Source: Marinobacter salsuginis
GTDB lineage: Bacteria > Pseudomonadota > Gammaproteobacteria > Pseudomonadales > Oleiphilaceae
DNA length: 64,000 bases
Reading direction: 5' to 3'
Assembly: GCF_009617755.1 (NCBI RefSeq)
Contig: NZ_BGZH01000002.1
Location: 434,001 to 498,000 of the forward strand
This document shows, in pieces, positions 27,484 to 36,471 of this stretch. A model generated the notes under the pieces. It saw only the letters and a list, made by a program, of their open reading frames with translations, was not told where the DNA came from and searched no databases. The position numbers and the translations under genes are program-made. How positions within the stretch are numbered: the stretch's first letter is position 1; each line of letters starts with the position of its first letter.

Positions 27484-28245
27484 ATGACCACACAAACCGC
27501 GAAAGCCCGCCGCAGCGCCCGTCGCCTGAAAACCGACATGACCCGATGCCCGAAACAGGTTGAGGCCGCCCAGCGGCTGCGTTACCGGGTCTTCTCGGAA
27601 GAGTATGGCAGCGATCTGGGCGCACAGACGCCAGGAATCGACGCCGACGAGTTCGACACCGTCTGTGATCACCTGATCGTAACCGACCTGGATTCCGGTG
27701 ATCTGGTCGCAACCACCCGAATCCTGCATCAGGCAGACGCGCAAGCCGTTGGCGGGTTTTACTCCGCCGGCGAGTTCGACCTGAGCGCCCTGTACAAACT
27801 CCCTGGAACCATCGCCGAACTGGGTCGCACCTGCGTTCACCCGGACTACCGCAACGGTGCAACCATCAGCCTGCTCTGGTCGGCAGTCGCCGAATATCTG
27901 GTTGAACGCGGTGTTGACTACATGATCGGCTGCGCGAGTATCGGTATGTCCGACGGAGGGCTGAAGGCCTGGCGCATCGCCCGCCATCTCCAGAACGAAT
28001 ACCTGGCCGACCCGGCCTTTCTGGTCAAACCGCTCCGGGCAATGCCGCACCTGACCCACACCCGGGACAACGATCGCCCTGTGGACGTCCCCGCCCTGAT
28101 CCGAGCCTACATGCGCCTCGGCGCCCGGGTCTGCGGTGAACCCTGCTGGGATCCGGATTTTCGTTGTGCGGATTTGCTGGTCTTGCTGGAAGTCAGCAAA
28201 CTGGCCGGCCGTTACAGCCGACACTTCATGCGCACGGCGTCCTGA
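27484..28245 (+). CDS. olsB: Ornithine-ACP N-acyltransferase OlsB (hemolysin-like GNAT)
   Basis: Predicted to transfer a 3-hydroxyacyl chain from ACP to the alpha-amino group of ornithine, giving lyso-ornithine lipid. The 253 residues have the GNAT-like OlsB pattern: RLRYRVFSEEYGSDLG, CDHLIVTDLDSGDLVATTRIL, FDLSAL...IAELGRTCVHPDYRNGATISLLW and CASIGMSDGG. The ATG at 27484 is preferred to an upstream in-frame start that would overlap the Pho box. olsA follows after 17 bp, which supports the assignment. Confidence 0.88.
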   Translation: MTTQTAKARRSARRLKTDMTRCPKQVEAAQRLRYRVFSEEYGSDLGAQTPGIDADEFDTVCDHLIVTDLDSGDLVATTRILHQADAQAVGGFYSAGEFDLSALYKLPGTIAELGRTCVHPDYRNGATISLLWSAVAEYLVERGVDYMIGCASIGMSDGGLKAWRIARHLQNEYLADPAFLVKPLRAMPHLTHTRDNDRPVDVPALIRAYMRLGARVCGEPCWDPDFRCADLLVLLEVSKLAGRYSRHFMRTAS

Positions 28246-28262
28246 ATCCTGGGGGTTGATCA

Positions 28263-29123
28263 ATGAACTGGCTGAGACTCTGCGTTCGCGTGACGGCCTT
28301 TGTGGCCTTTCTCGCGGCCACCACCCTATTGGCCGCCGGTTTGCGGATCACTGAAATGGTTACCCGCAAAACCATTGATCGTACCCCCTGGGCAAGATTC
28401 TGTTTCCGATGGGCCTGCCGATGTCTGGGACTGAACATTCATCAGCACGGTTCGCCATCGAACGATACCGTACTCTTCGTCAGCAACCACATCAGCTGGT
28501 CGGATATTCCGATTCTGGGAAGCCTCGCGCCGATTCGCTTCCTGTCGAAAGCGGAGGTCGGCCAGTGGCCGCTCATTGGCTGGTTGGCACGACAGGCCGG
28601 CACGCTCTTCATTCATCGCGGGGGAGGCCAGGCTCGACGCGTTCGGGGACAGATCATCGAGAATTTGCAGGCCGGAGAGAATGTCCTGGTATACCCGGAA
28701 GGAACCACCAGCGCAGGCCTGACCGTATTGCCTTTCCATGGCCTCTTGCTCAGGGCCGCCCCGGAAAGCAAAACACCAATCCAGCCAGTGACCATTACCT
28801 ATCGCAGAGACGGCCGACCTGACCATCTGGCTCCCTTTATCGGAGAGGATGAGTTCCACAGCCACCTGCTGCGAATGCTCAGACAGCCCTCTGCACGGGT
28901 CGACGTTGTTTTCCACGAACTGGTGCAATCGCCAGAGGAAGTGCCGACCGCGGAGCTGGCCGCCAGCCTGCGACAAACAGTGCTCGACGGCCTAACGCGG
29001 GTTTACAGTGGCAAGTTCGACCAGCAGGAAACAAATCTGCTCAGAACAGAGGACGTCCCTGGGCTACCTCATCTTCCGTCGCTTCACGGCGGCCGACGAT
29101 CTCCAGATCGAAGTACAGGGTGA
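28263..29123 (+). CDS. olsA: Lyso-ornithine lipid O-acyltransferase OlsA (PlsC family)
   Basis: Acylates the hydroxyl of lyso-ornithine lipid to complete ornithine lipid. The 286-residue membrane protein has an N-terminal hydrophobic helix and the acyltransferase motifs NHISWSD (H-x4-D), FIHRGGG and YPEGTTS. Position directly after olsB decides OlsA over a general 1-acylglycerol-phosphate acyltransferase. Its last 27 codons overlap the antisense slyD-like gene, and the Arg/Ser/Pro-rich C-terminal tail looks unlike the rest of the protein. Confidence 0.85.
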   Translation: MNWLRLCVRVTAFVAFLAATTLLAAGLRITEMVTRKTIDRTPWARFCFRWACRCLGLNIHQHGSPSNDTVLFVSNHISWSDIPILGSLAPIRFLSKAEVGQWPLIGWLARQAGTLFIHRGGGQARRVRGQIIENLQAGENVLVYPEGTTSAGLTVLPFHGLLLRAAPESKTPIQPVTITYRRDGRPDHLAPFIGEDEFHSHLLRMLRQPSARVDVVFHELVQSPEEVPTAELAASLRQTVLDGLTRVYSGKFDQQETNLLRTEDVPGLPHLPSLHGGRRSPDRSTG

Positions 29124-29511
29124 ATCCCGCCAGTGGGTGATTGGCATCCACCTTTACCAGGTTGCCGTCGATCCCGACAACCTGCACGATCTGCGCTTCA
29201 TCGCCGGTATTGGTCTGGAACTTCATACCAATCTGCAGGTTCTCAATGCCCTCGAACAATGAGCGCGGCACCTTGCGCACCAGTTCCGGCTTGTGTTCGC
29301 CATACGCCATGGCGGGTGGCACCGTTACTTCCAGGCAATCCCCAACATTGCGGTCTTTCACCGCCTGCTGAATTCCCTCAATAATCTCAGGGCTGCCGTA
29401 GACAAAGTGCAGAGGCTCACTGCCCTCGGAAGTATCAACCAGCGCGCCGATCTTGTTTTTCAGTACGTAGTGAACGGTAAAAACGTCGGGTCTTGCTTGT
29501 GAAGCTGTCAT
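29041..29511 (-). CDS. FKBP-type peptidyl-prolyl isomerase, SlyD/SlpA-like
   Basis: The 156 residues start with the FKBP strand VHYVLKNKIGALVDTSEGSEPLHFVYG and contain the insert-in-flap chaperone domain (VTVPPAMAYGEHKPELVRKVPRSLF...QIGMKFQT) and the returning FKBP strand NHPLAGFTLYFDLEIVG. It lacks the His/Cys-rich metal tail of SlyD. The ATG overlaps the stop of the upstream acetyl-CoA hydrolase-family gene (TGATG), so translation is probably coupled. Confidence 0.9.
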   Translation of the reverse strand: MTASQARPDVFTVHYVLKNKIGALVDTSEGSEPLHFVYGSPEIIEGIQQAVKDRNVGDCLEVTVPPAMAYGEHKPELVRKVPRSLFEGIENLQIGMKFQTNTGDEAQIVQVVGIDGNLVKVDANHPLAGFTLYFDLEIVGRREATEDEVAQGRPLF

Positions 29512-31721
29512 CAGGTTTTCGAGTTTCCTGTATCCGGTGGTGTTTCGAGCTGCTGCAGGCCATGAATAACCAGTCGCTGATCCAGCTTGTCCCGCAATCC
29601 TGAAGGGTCGCTCAGCCCCATGCGTTCAAGCAGGGCTCCATAACGGCCTTCGTCATCCCGGGCCCGGAGGGCCTGTAACAGGGTCGATATTTTACCACGA
29701 CGAGTGGCCGTTGCGGCCTTGAGCCCCTTAAGGGCTTTCCCCAACGTCAGCTCTTCGTCGGTAAAGTCCCTGCCAAACGGGAACGGCGGGAACAGACTGG
29801 CATCCTCCGCAGCCGCAACAGCGCGCCGAATTGCTTGCGGCGTGTTGTTACACCAGTCGGCAGGCAGCTTGAACCCGGGATCCACCTTCCCTGCCTTCTG
29901 GGCTTTTTTCAGGAGTTCCTGCTGGAACCGGGAGTCGGCAATGCGGATCAGCCGAAGGAAAACCTGCTCGTCGGACTGCCCCCTCAGGTCAGCAATTCCG
30001 TACTCGGTGATCACAATATCCCGCAGGTGCCGGGGAATGGTGCAATGACCATAATTGAAGACAATATTGGAAAGCACCTTGCCGTGGGATGAGCGAGTGC
30101 TACGCAGCGACAGGATCGAACGGGCGCCCGGCAACTCGTGGGCCATGGCAACGAAGTTGTACTGACCGCCAACACCGCTGACCACACGGCCATCCTCAAG
30201 GCCATCCGATACTCCGGCGCCGTTGAGGGTGTACATCATGGCCGAATTGATAAAGCGGCCATGAACGCGCTGCGCGGCTTTCAGCTTCTGGTCACCAAAC
30301 GGGTGATCGTACAGGTGGTTGATGAAATTCACGCTGGTCATGCAAATTTTTGCACGCTGCTCGTCGTTCATCTCGCGGAGGTACTGGTAAAACTGCTCAG
30401 GACCAACGTAAAAACCGCCGTGCATGGCGATACCGCCAGTCAGCCGCTCACCAAGAATCAGCGTTTCGATGGCCTCTCGGGCTTCCGGGTTATCCAGGTC
30501 ACCCTCCACCGACTGGTCTCCAACCCGTAGCCGGCCGCCCTTGAATTCGACGGAATCCCGGAAAATCCCATGCCGTGCGAGCCAATGGACATCCTTTGCC
30601 CGGAGTGGGCTATCGATCAGCTTCTCCCGCCGCAGGACATCCAGCGTCGCAAGCGAAACCTCCTCGCTGATGTCACCACGATTGAGCAACGCCTGAAGAC
30701 CAGCATGATCGTACACTTCACGGCTGAGTATGCCTTCCTGCATCAGGTACAGAAAACCATCCACCATCATTTCGCTGCAACCATATAGCCCCTTTTCGAA
30801 GGGCCCCGTGCCACCATCTTCCCTGACCACCGGAAACTTCTGGTCAACGTTCAGATGATCAAACACTTTCCGCCAGGCATCGTTGTGACTGTGCCGAAGA
30901 ATCGCGCTGTGGACCAGAGCAGCGCCCAGTGAGCCGATACCAACCTGAAGGGTGCCTCCATCCTTTAGCAGGGTACTGGCATAAAACCCGATCATGTGGT
31001 CTTCCGGGCTGACCGACATCTGGGGGGCCGAGAACAGCGGGTAATCACTGGAGGGTTGATCCAGCAGCACATCGAACCGGTCCGCCTCGATGGCCGCATG
31101 ATGTCCTAGCCAGGGAAGGTTTTTGTTCATCTCGGCCACCAGAGCAACCGGCGAGCCGGCTGCTTCCCGCTCCCGCAGCAGCGGAATCAGGTCCAGGGTC
31201 AGATCAGGATTGCAACTCAGGCTGACTAGCCCTGGCTGTCCGTGGGCTTCGCCTGGCGCCACCATCTGGGCGACCACGTTGACCCCAACAGCCATCAGAT
31301 CGCGAACAGCGTGGGTGTAGTTGGTACAAACATAATGCCGTTGCTGGGAACGATTGTTCAGGTAACTACCGGCCTTGAAGAAGAATTCCGAGACCTGGAC
31401 ATTTTGAGGAAGGCGATTGGCGGAGACATCACGGGCATAGGCCAGTTCCGGGATTCGACCATAGAGGCGCTCTACAAATGGCCCCATGAAGCGCTTCTCC
31501 AGTGAGGAACCACCCTTTGGCGCCAACAGCGACAGCGCCGTCACAATATGCAGACGAATTTCCGGATCGTCCTTGGCCCGTTGGTACAGCGCGTTCACGA
31601 AGCGGACCGGCTTCCCGAGCCCGAGCGGCAACCCCAGTGTGATTTCCTTGCCAACCCGGCGAATCACCTCATCAACGCAGGCATTCACATCATTCGATAA
31701 CTGCCCTCTATCACCCGCCAT
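29511..31721 (-). CDS. Acetyl-CoA hydrolase/CoA-transferase family protein, long form
   Basis: The 736 residues are longer than the usual 430-550 of the family. The C-terminal CoA-transferase half shows GVGGQYNFVAMAHELPGARSI and ITEYGIADLRG, whose Glu is the family's thioester-forming residue. Extra sequence follows this domain (about residues 600-736). The ATG at 31721 has AAGGAG seven bases upstream; a TTG two codons earlier is less likely. Candidate reactions are acyl-CoA hydrolysis or CoA transfer to a carboxylate; the substrate is unknown. Confidence 0.8.
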   Translation of the reverse strand: MAGDRGQLSNDVNACVDEVIRRVGKEITLGLPLGLGKPVRFVNALYQRAKDDPEIRLHIVTALSLLAPKGGSSLEKRFMGPFVERLYGRIPELAYARDVSANRLPQNVQVSEFFFKAGSYLNNRSQQRHYVCTNYTHAVRDLMAVGVNVVAQMVAPGEAHGQPGLVSLSCNPDLTLDLIPLLREREAAGSPVALVAEMNKNLPWLGHHAAIEADRFDVLLDQPSSDYPLFSAPQMSVSPEDHMIGFYASTLLKDGGTLQVGIGSLGAALVHSAILRHSHNDAWRKVFDHLNVDQKFPVVREDGGTGPFEKGLYGCSEMMVDGFLYLMQEGILSREVYDHAGLQALLNRGDISEEVSLATLDVLRREKLIDSPLRAKDVHWLARHGIFRDSVEFKGGRLRVGDQSVEGDLDNPEAREAIETLILGERLTGGIAMHGGFYVGPEQFYQYLREMNDEQRAKICMTSVNFINHLYDHPFGDQKLKAAQRVHGRFINSAMMYTLNGAGVSDGLEDGRVVSGVGGQYNFVAMAHELPGARSILSLRSTRSSHGKVLSNIVFNYGHCTIPRHLRDIVITEYGIADLRGQSDEQVFLRLIRIADSRFQQELLKKAQKAGKVDPGFKLPADWCNNTPQAIRRAVAAAEDASLFPPFPFGRDFTDEELTLGKALKGLKAATATRRGKISTLLQALRARDDEGRYGALLERMGLSDPSGLRDKLDQRLVIHGLQQLETPPDTGNSKT

Positions 31722-31860
31722 TACCAAGCTCCTTATCGGCTAATCAGCATGCTAACGGCGATGATCACACGTCGATCGGACACAGACAATGCGCCAGATC
31801 ATGATTCTGCGGTTTGTCGGATTTGGGGGAGTCAGGGGCTGAAGAACAGGGGTTTGAGTT

Positions 31861-32184
31861 TCAGAAGTTCCACTTCAGATTCAGACAGGCGCCCTCATTC
31901 AGAAGTGCAATGCCATGGTCAGCCTGTGCCGGATCAGATGCGTAGTGTTTGCCGGAGTGCTTGGAACGGGTAAGCGTCAGGCTCAGCAAGCGGGAACCGA
32001 TTTCAGTAAAGGCGTCAGAACTGTCCTCTTCGAAATCGCCGGATACCCGTTCCTGCACTTCGAAGATCTGCTCGCTGGTTGTCGTGCTCTCGACCTGCTC
32101 GAATACGCGCTCGGACGCTTCGGCGCGAACGACGAAAGCAACGAGATTGAGAGCGAGTAATGCGACAAAGATGCGAATAATCAT
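31861..32184 (-). CDS. Small secreted protein of unknown function
   Basis: A 107-residue protein with a signal peptide (MIIRIFVALLALNLVAFVVRA, cleavage probably after VRA-EA). The mature part is acidic in its first half (VFEQVESTTTSEQIFEVQER, then GDFEEDSSD) and ends in a short basic and hydrophobic segment. It has one Cys near the C-terminus and no recognisable domain. Gene status rests on the signal peptide, the start context and the lack of any better frame. Confidence 0.55.
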   Translation of the reverse strand: MIIRIFVALLALNLVAFVVRAEASERVFEQVESTTTSEQIFEVQERVSGDFEEDSSDAFTEIGSRLLSLTLTRSKHSGKHYASDPAQADHGIALLNEGACLNLKWNF

Positions 32185-32358
32185 GACACTGCCTGAGACC
32201 TTTTTTCCGACACGGGAGTCTACGGATACCTTAGGCTTAAGTCTAATGATTACAGGCCGGAAAGATGTGAATCTGCACACAAAGACGCCGACTTTTTGTC
32301 ACGAGATCAGCATGTTTTTGTCAATTTATGATCCCCGATATTTCAGAGTGTAACAGCG

Positions 32359-32386
32359 CCTCCGGCCAACGCCTGATGGCCGGAGG
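32359..32386 (-). terminator. Stem-loop after the aldo/keto reductase gene
   Basis: A perfect 10-bp stem (CCTCCGGCCA/TGGCCGGAGG) with an 8-base loop lies 23 bp past the reductase stop. No T-run follows, so termination may need help. Confidence 0.5.
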
Positions 32387-32408
32387 TAAAAGCCGAAAAC
32401 CAGCGAAC

Positions 32409-33446
32409 TCAGGGACAGGGATAAGTGAACTCCTGATGGATAGACTCAATGGCTTCGAGTACTGCAGGGCTAAGAGAGACTTGCGCCGACCCGATGTTCT
32501 CCCGTAACTGTTCCATGGTCGTGGCACCGATGATATTGCTGGTTACGAAACTGCGGCTGTTAACGTACGCCAGCGCCATCTGAACAGGGGACAAGCCGTT
32601 TTCACGGGCCAGCTCGACGTAAGCCCGCGTGGCATCCATACCACGACCACTCGTATAGCGGCTGAAACGTTCGTAGAGGGTCATTCGGGCTTTTTCCGGC
32701 CACTTCCCGCCGAGGTATTTGCCAGACAACATGCCAAAGGCCAGGGGCGAGTAAGCCAGCAAGCCGGTCTGCTCCCGGTGGGCGATTTCCGCCATCCCCA
32801 CCTCGAATGAACGATTCAGGAGATTATAAGGATTCTGGATACTGGCCACCCTCGGCCAGCCCTTCTGGCCAGCCAGGCGGAGGTACTCCATAGTGCCCCA
32901 GGGTGTCTCATTGGACAGCCCGATATGCCGCACCTTGCCAGAGCGCACCAGTTCATCCAGTGCCTCAAGGGTTTCCTCGATGGGCGTGAAGGACTCCTCG
33001 GGGTTGTGTTCATAGCCAAGCTTGCCGAAAAAATTCGTGCTGCGATCCGGCCAGTGCACCTGGTAAAGGTCGATGTAATCCGTCTGCAGGCGTTTGAGGC
33101 TGGCGTCGCAGGCTTCATGAATGTGATCGCGGGTAAGGCGGGGGCCATTACGCAGGTACTTCAGGCCATTGCCCGGCCCCGCTACTTTGGAGGCAATCAC
33201 CAGTTCGTTGCGTTTACCTCTACTGGCAAGCCAGTTTCCCAGATAGGTCTCGGTCAACCCCTGGGTTTCCGCCCGGGGCGGAACAGGGTACATCTCTGCG
33301 GCATCAATAAAGTTGATGCCCTCGTTTACCGCGTAATCCAGTTGCTCAAACGCCTCCTTTTCGGTGTTCTGTTCACCCCATGTCATGGTACCCAGGCAAA
33401 TCAGGGTAACGTCGAGATCCGTCTTGCCAAGCTTTCTCGTTTGCAT
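32409..33446 (-). CDS. Aldo/keto reductase, Tas-like
   Basis: NADPH-dependent oxidoreductase of 345 residues. It begins MQTRKLGKTDLDVTLICLGTMTWGEQN, with the active-site Asp and Tyr in FIDAAEMYP, Lys in VIASKV and His in YQVHWPD. The wording closely follows E. coli Tas. The physiological substrate is unknown. Divergent from the GT4 glycosyltransferase gene with a 114-bp gap that carries a Pho-like array. Confidence 0.9.
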   Translation of the reverse strand: MQTRKLGKTDLDVTLICLGTMTWGEQNTEKEAFEQLDYAVNEGINFIDAAEMYPVPPRAETQGLTETYLGNWLASRGKRNELVIASKVAGPGNGLKYLRNGPRLTRDHIHEACDASLKRLQTDYIDLYQVHWPDRSTNFFGKLGYEHNPEESFTPIEETLEALDELVRSGKVRHIGLSNETPWGTMEYLRLAGQKGWPRVASIQNPYNLLNRSFEVGMAEIAHREQTGLLAYSPLAFGMLSGKYLGGKWPEKARMTLYERFSRYTSGRGMDATRAYVELARENGLSPVQMALAYVNSRSFVTSNIIGATTMEQLRENIGSAQVSLSPAVLEAIESIHQEFTYPCP

Positions 33447-33483
33447 ATCGTCTCCGATTCGGTTCGGTTAACGGGTAAAGGGA

Positions 33484-33528
33484 ATGTCACGGGAGTGTCG
33501 CATAACTGTCATGCCAGCTTTTCATAGT
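33484..33528 (+). promoter_or_regulatory. Triple Pho-box repeat and -10 upstream of the GT4 gene
   Basis: Three 7-mers at an exact 11-bp period: ATGTCAC (33484-33490), GTGTCGC (33495-33501) and the full consensus CTGTCAT (33506-33512). Ten bp later comes CATAGT (33523-33528), the spacing expected for a PhoB-dependent promoter. The GTG start follows 32 bp downstream. Confidence 0.65.
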
Positions 33529-33560
33529 AGGGGCATGTCAAAGGAAGCACAGGAAACACC

Positions 33561-34781
33561 GTGACCGAGACCATGCAGGCCACCCGGCGCCAACAACACA
33601 TTACCATTGTTTCGGAGACTTTTCCGCCGGAAATCAATGGTGTGGCAAATACGCTCAGGCATCTTTGCCAGGGGCTGATGCAGCGTGGGCACCGGGTGAC
33701 GGTTATACGACCGCGACAGCAGCATGAGCGCAAAGGCAACTTCGCCAGCGCCGGCGAGGCCCTGTTCACCCGTGAGCATGTGGTGACCGGATTGCCTCTG
33801 CCTGGCTACGCGGACCTGCGTTTTGGCCTCGCCCGGACCAGCCACCTGAAAAAACTCCTGGCCGGCGACCGCCCGGACGCACTCTATGTTGCCACCCAGG
33901 GACCACTGGGTGTCGCTGCCACATCAGCTGCGCGCCAGACGGGCATTCCGGTCAGCTCCGGCTTCCACACCAACTTCCACAGCTACAGCCGCTACTACGG
34001 CGTTGGCATGCTTGAGCGTTTACTGTGTCTCTACGGCCGCTGGTTCCACAATCGCACCGCCATCACCCTGGTGCCCACCCGAAAAATGCAGCAGACGACA
34101 AAAGCCATGGGCATCCCGGCAACCGGTCTCTGGAGTCGGGGCGTCGACTGTCACCGCTTCACGCCCCATAAGCGTGACAGCGCACTACGAGAATCCTGGG
34201 GATTGCAGGCCAATGACCGCGCCATCCTTTATGTGGGTCGGCTCGCGCCGGAGAAAAACCTGCGCATGGCGGTCGCCTGCTTTGAACGCATCCGCGGCCT
34301 TCATCCCCAGGCCAGGTTCATCCTTGTTGGCGACGGCCCGCTTCGGCGTCAACTGGCCGAGCGCCACCCCGATTACGTGTTCTGCGGCACCCGGCGGGGA
34401 GACGACCTGGCCCGACATTATGCCTCGGGCGATCTGTTCCTGTTTCCGAGCAAGACCGACACCTTTGGCAACGTGGTACTGGAGGCCATGGCCAGCGGCC
34501 TGGGTGTTGTCAGCTTTGACGACGCGGCAGCTGCCGAACACATCCGCCACGAGGAAAACGGCATGAAGGTGCCGCTGGATCAGGACGAGGCTTACGTCGA
34601 CAGTGCACTCCGACTGGCGGATCAGCCGACCCTGCTGAGCCGTATCAGGGCCCAGGCACGTCTGGACGCCCTGGAACAGAGCTGGAATTCGCAGATCGAA
34701 CAGTTTGAACAACTGGTTTTCAATCAACCCGCAAAGGCCGGATACCATGCCATCAACAAGCAAAGCGTCTCGCTTCTTTGA
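33561..34781 (+). CDS. GT4-family glycosyltransferase, probably glycolipid-forming
   Basis: A GT-B enzyme of 406 residues. The N-terminal donor-independent motif FPPEINGVANTLRHLCQGLMQRGH and C-terminal ILYVGRLAPEKNLRMAV, GDLFLFPSKTDTFGNVVLEAMASGLG are typical of GT4 enzymes acting on lipid acceptors (SqdX- or mannosyltransferase-like). The start is GTG with AGGA seven bases upstream; an ATG four codons later is possible. The 3' end overlaps the PAP2 gene by 35 bp. A diacylglycerol acceptor is inferred from this pairing and the Pho-like promoter. Confidence 0.82.
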   Translation: MTETMQATRRQQHITIVSETFPPEINGVANTLRHLCQGLMQRGHRVTVIRPRQQHERKGNFASAGEALFTREHVVTGLPLPGYADLRFGLARTSHLKKLLAGDRPDALYVATQGPLGVAATSAARQTGIPVSSGFHTNFHSYSRYYGVGMLERLLCLYGRWFHNRTAITLVPTRKMQQTTKAMGIPATGLWSRGVDCHRFTPHKRDSALRESWGLQANDRAILYVGRLAPEKNLRMAVACFERIRGLHPQARFILVGDGPLRRQLAERHPDYVFCGTRRGDDLARHYASGDLFLFPSKTDTFGNVVLEAMASGLGVVSFDDAAAAEHIRHEENGMKVPLDQDEAYVDSALRLADQPTLLSRIRAQARLDALEQSWNSQIEQFEQLVFNQPAKAGYHAINKQSVSLL

Positions 34782-35295
34782 ACTGGCAGACCAGCGCGAA
34801 TTCGCTTTCTGCCAGACTATTAACCGGGCTGTTCGTTTCCGGCCAGTCCTCGGCTATTTCCGGCTGGTAAGCCGACTGGGTGACGGCTGGTTCTGGTATG
34901 CCCTGATCCTGTCGATCCCTTTTCTTTATCCGGCGTCGGGGCCAGAGCTAGCACTGCTCATGGCGCTGACCGGCCTTGCCTGTACCGTCAGCTACAAGCT
35001 TCTGAAGCGCTGGCTAATCCGGGAACGCCCTTTCATATCTTTTCCTGCCATCGACTGTGGCACACCACCCCTGGACCGTTACAGTTTTCCCTCCGGCCAT
35101 ACCCTTCACGCTGCCTGCTTCCAGGTTATGCTCACCGTGGCCGAACCGGCGCTGGCAATGATGGTGCTGCCATTTACCTTCAGTGTCGCCGCATCACGGG
35201 TAGTCCTGGGGCTGCACTACCCCAGCGACGTGGCCGCGGGCGCTCTGATCGGCGGGCTGATGGGTTACATGGCCATGAGCTGGCTGCACTTCTAA
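34747..35295 (+). CDS. PAP2-family membrane phosphatase
   Basis: A 182-residue integral membrane protein with the three phosphatase motifs: [10 protein letters not shown] (K-x6-RP), [11 protein letters not shown] (PSGH) and [13 protein letters not shown] (SR-x5-H-x3-D). Such enzymes dephosphorylate phosphatidic acid or polyprenyl pyrophosphates in the membrane. The chosen ATG at 34747 overlaps the GT4 gene by 35 bp, implying coupling. Release of diacylglycerol for the glycosyltransferase is a plausible role. It overlaps the end of dinB by 4 bp. Confidence 0.88.
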   Translation: MPSTSKASRFFELADQREFAFCQTINRAVRFRPVLGYFRLVSRLGDGWFWYALILSIPFLYPASGPELALLMALTGLACTVSYKLLKRWLIRERPFISFPAIDCGTPPLDRYSFPSGHTLHAACFQVMLTVAEPALAMMVLPFTFSVAASRVVLGLHYPSDVAAGALIGGLMGYMAMSWLHF

Positions 35296-36356
35296 TCAAA
35301 CAAACGCAACTGGGTGACCGGGGCGTCATCATTGCGAAAACGCACACCGAGACCCAACAGCCGAACCGGTCGCTCCCGGTTGGTAACCAGTTCCGCCAGC
35401 AGCGGCAGATAATCTTCCAGGCTGGGCTCTTTAATCTGTTCCCGGACCCGCTCCAGAGTATGGGTTGAAAAATCACTGTAGCGGATCTTGATAAAGAGTT
35501 TATGGATCGGCTTTCTGCGGGCCTTGCGCGACAGTCGAAGATTGAGGTCGGCTACCAGGGAGGCCATAACGGTTTCGCAGGCGGCCATGTCCGGCAAGTC
35601 CTGGGAAAAGGTCCGTTCGACGCTGACCGACTTGGCGATCCGCGACACCACGACGGCCCGGTCATCCCGGCCGTGGGCCATCTCGTGGAGGCGATAGCCC
35701 TGCTTTCCGAAGCGCTCGATTAACACATCAGCCCCAAGCGCCTGCATGTCCCCGCAGGTCTTGACCCCCAGTGCGTGGAGTTTCGAGGCCGTCACCTGCC
35801 CTACCCCGAACAGCTTTTCCACCGGCAATCCCTGCACGAAACCTTCAACGTCTTCCGGGCGGATTACAAAGAGCCCGTCCGGCTTTTCCCAGTCGCTGGC
35901 GATCTTGGCGAGAAATTTATTGGGCGCCACTCCGGCGGAAATGGTGATACCTACTTCCCTGCGTACCCGCTCCCGTAGGTGTCGGGCCATCAGCGTAGCG
36001 CTGCCCTTGTGATCGGTCACATCGGAAACGTCCAGAAAAGCTTCATCCAGAGAGAGCGGTTCCACCAGATCCGTCATTTCCCGCAGGATCGCCATCACCT
36101 GCTGTGAGACCGCCCGGTAGCGTCCCATATCCGTCGGGACGGTCACCAGGCCCGGGCAAAGGCGACGTGCCTCGCTGCCGGGCATCGCCGAACGCACACC
36201 GTAAGCTCGGGCCTTGTAATTGCAGGTGGTTACCACGCCCCGTCCACCATCACCGCCCACTGCCAGCGGCACCTCCCGGAGGCTGGGATCGTCCCGCATC
36301 TCCACGGCCGCATAGAAGCAGTCACAATCCACATGGATGATCTTGCGTTGTGGCAT
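35292..36356 (-). CDS. dinB: DNA polymerase IV
   Basis: Y-family translesion polymerase of 354 residues. Catalytic Asp10 sits in [12 protein letters not shown], and Asp104-Glu105 in [12 protein letters not shown]. Helix-hairpin-helix and little-finger domains follow ([29 protein letters not shown]). No obvious beta-clamp motif was checked in detail, though the C-terminus ends QLRLFD, a typical clamp-binding sequence. A LexA box lies 25 bp upstream of the ATG. Confidence 0.96.
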   Translation of the reverse strand: MPQRKIIHVDCDCFYAAVEMRDDPSLREVPLAVGGDGGRGVVTTCNYKARAYGVRSAMPGSEARRLCPGLVTVPTDMGRYRAVSQQVMAILREMTDLVEPLSLDEAFLDVSDVTDHKGSATLMARHLRERVRREVGITISAGVAPNKFLAKIASDWEKPDGLFVIRPEDVEGFVQGLPVEKLFGVGQVTASKLHALGVKTCGDMQALGADVLIERFGKQGYRLHEMAHGRDDRAVVVSRIAKSVSVERTFSQDLPDMAACETVMASLVADLNLRLSRKARRKPIHKLFIKIRYSDFSTHTLERVREQIKEPSLEDYLPLLAELVTNRERPVRLLGLGVRFRNDDAPVTQLRLFD

Positions 36357-36380
36357 AATCAGGTGGCTCGCGTCGATTCT

Positions 36381-36396
36381 CTGTACATTTATACAG
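36381..36396. promoter_or_regulatory. LexA (SOS) box upstream of dinB
   Basis: CTGTACATTTATACAG fits CTGT-N8-ACAG with an AT-rich centre, the enterobacterial-type SOS box. It lies between dinB (leftward) and the DUF1244 gene (rightward), so it could influence both. Confidence 0.8.
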
Positions 36397-36471
36397 CCTT
36401 GTATCTTAAGCTAACATGCAGAGAATGTCAGGATTCCTGATAAACGGCGCATCAACCATTGCGAGGCCAAT

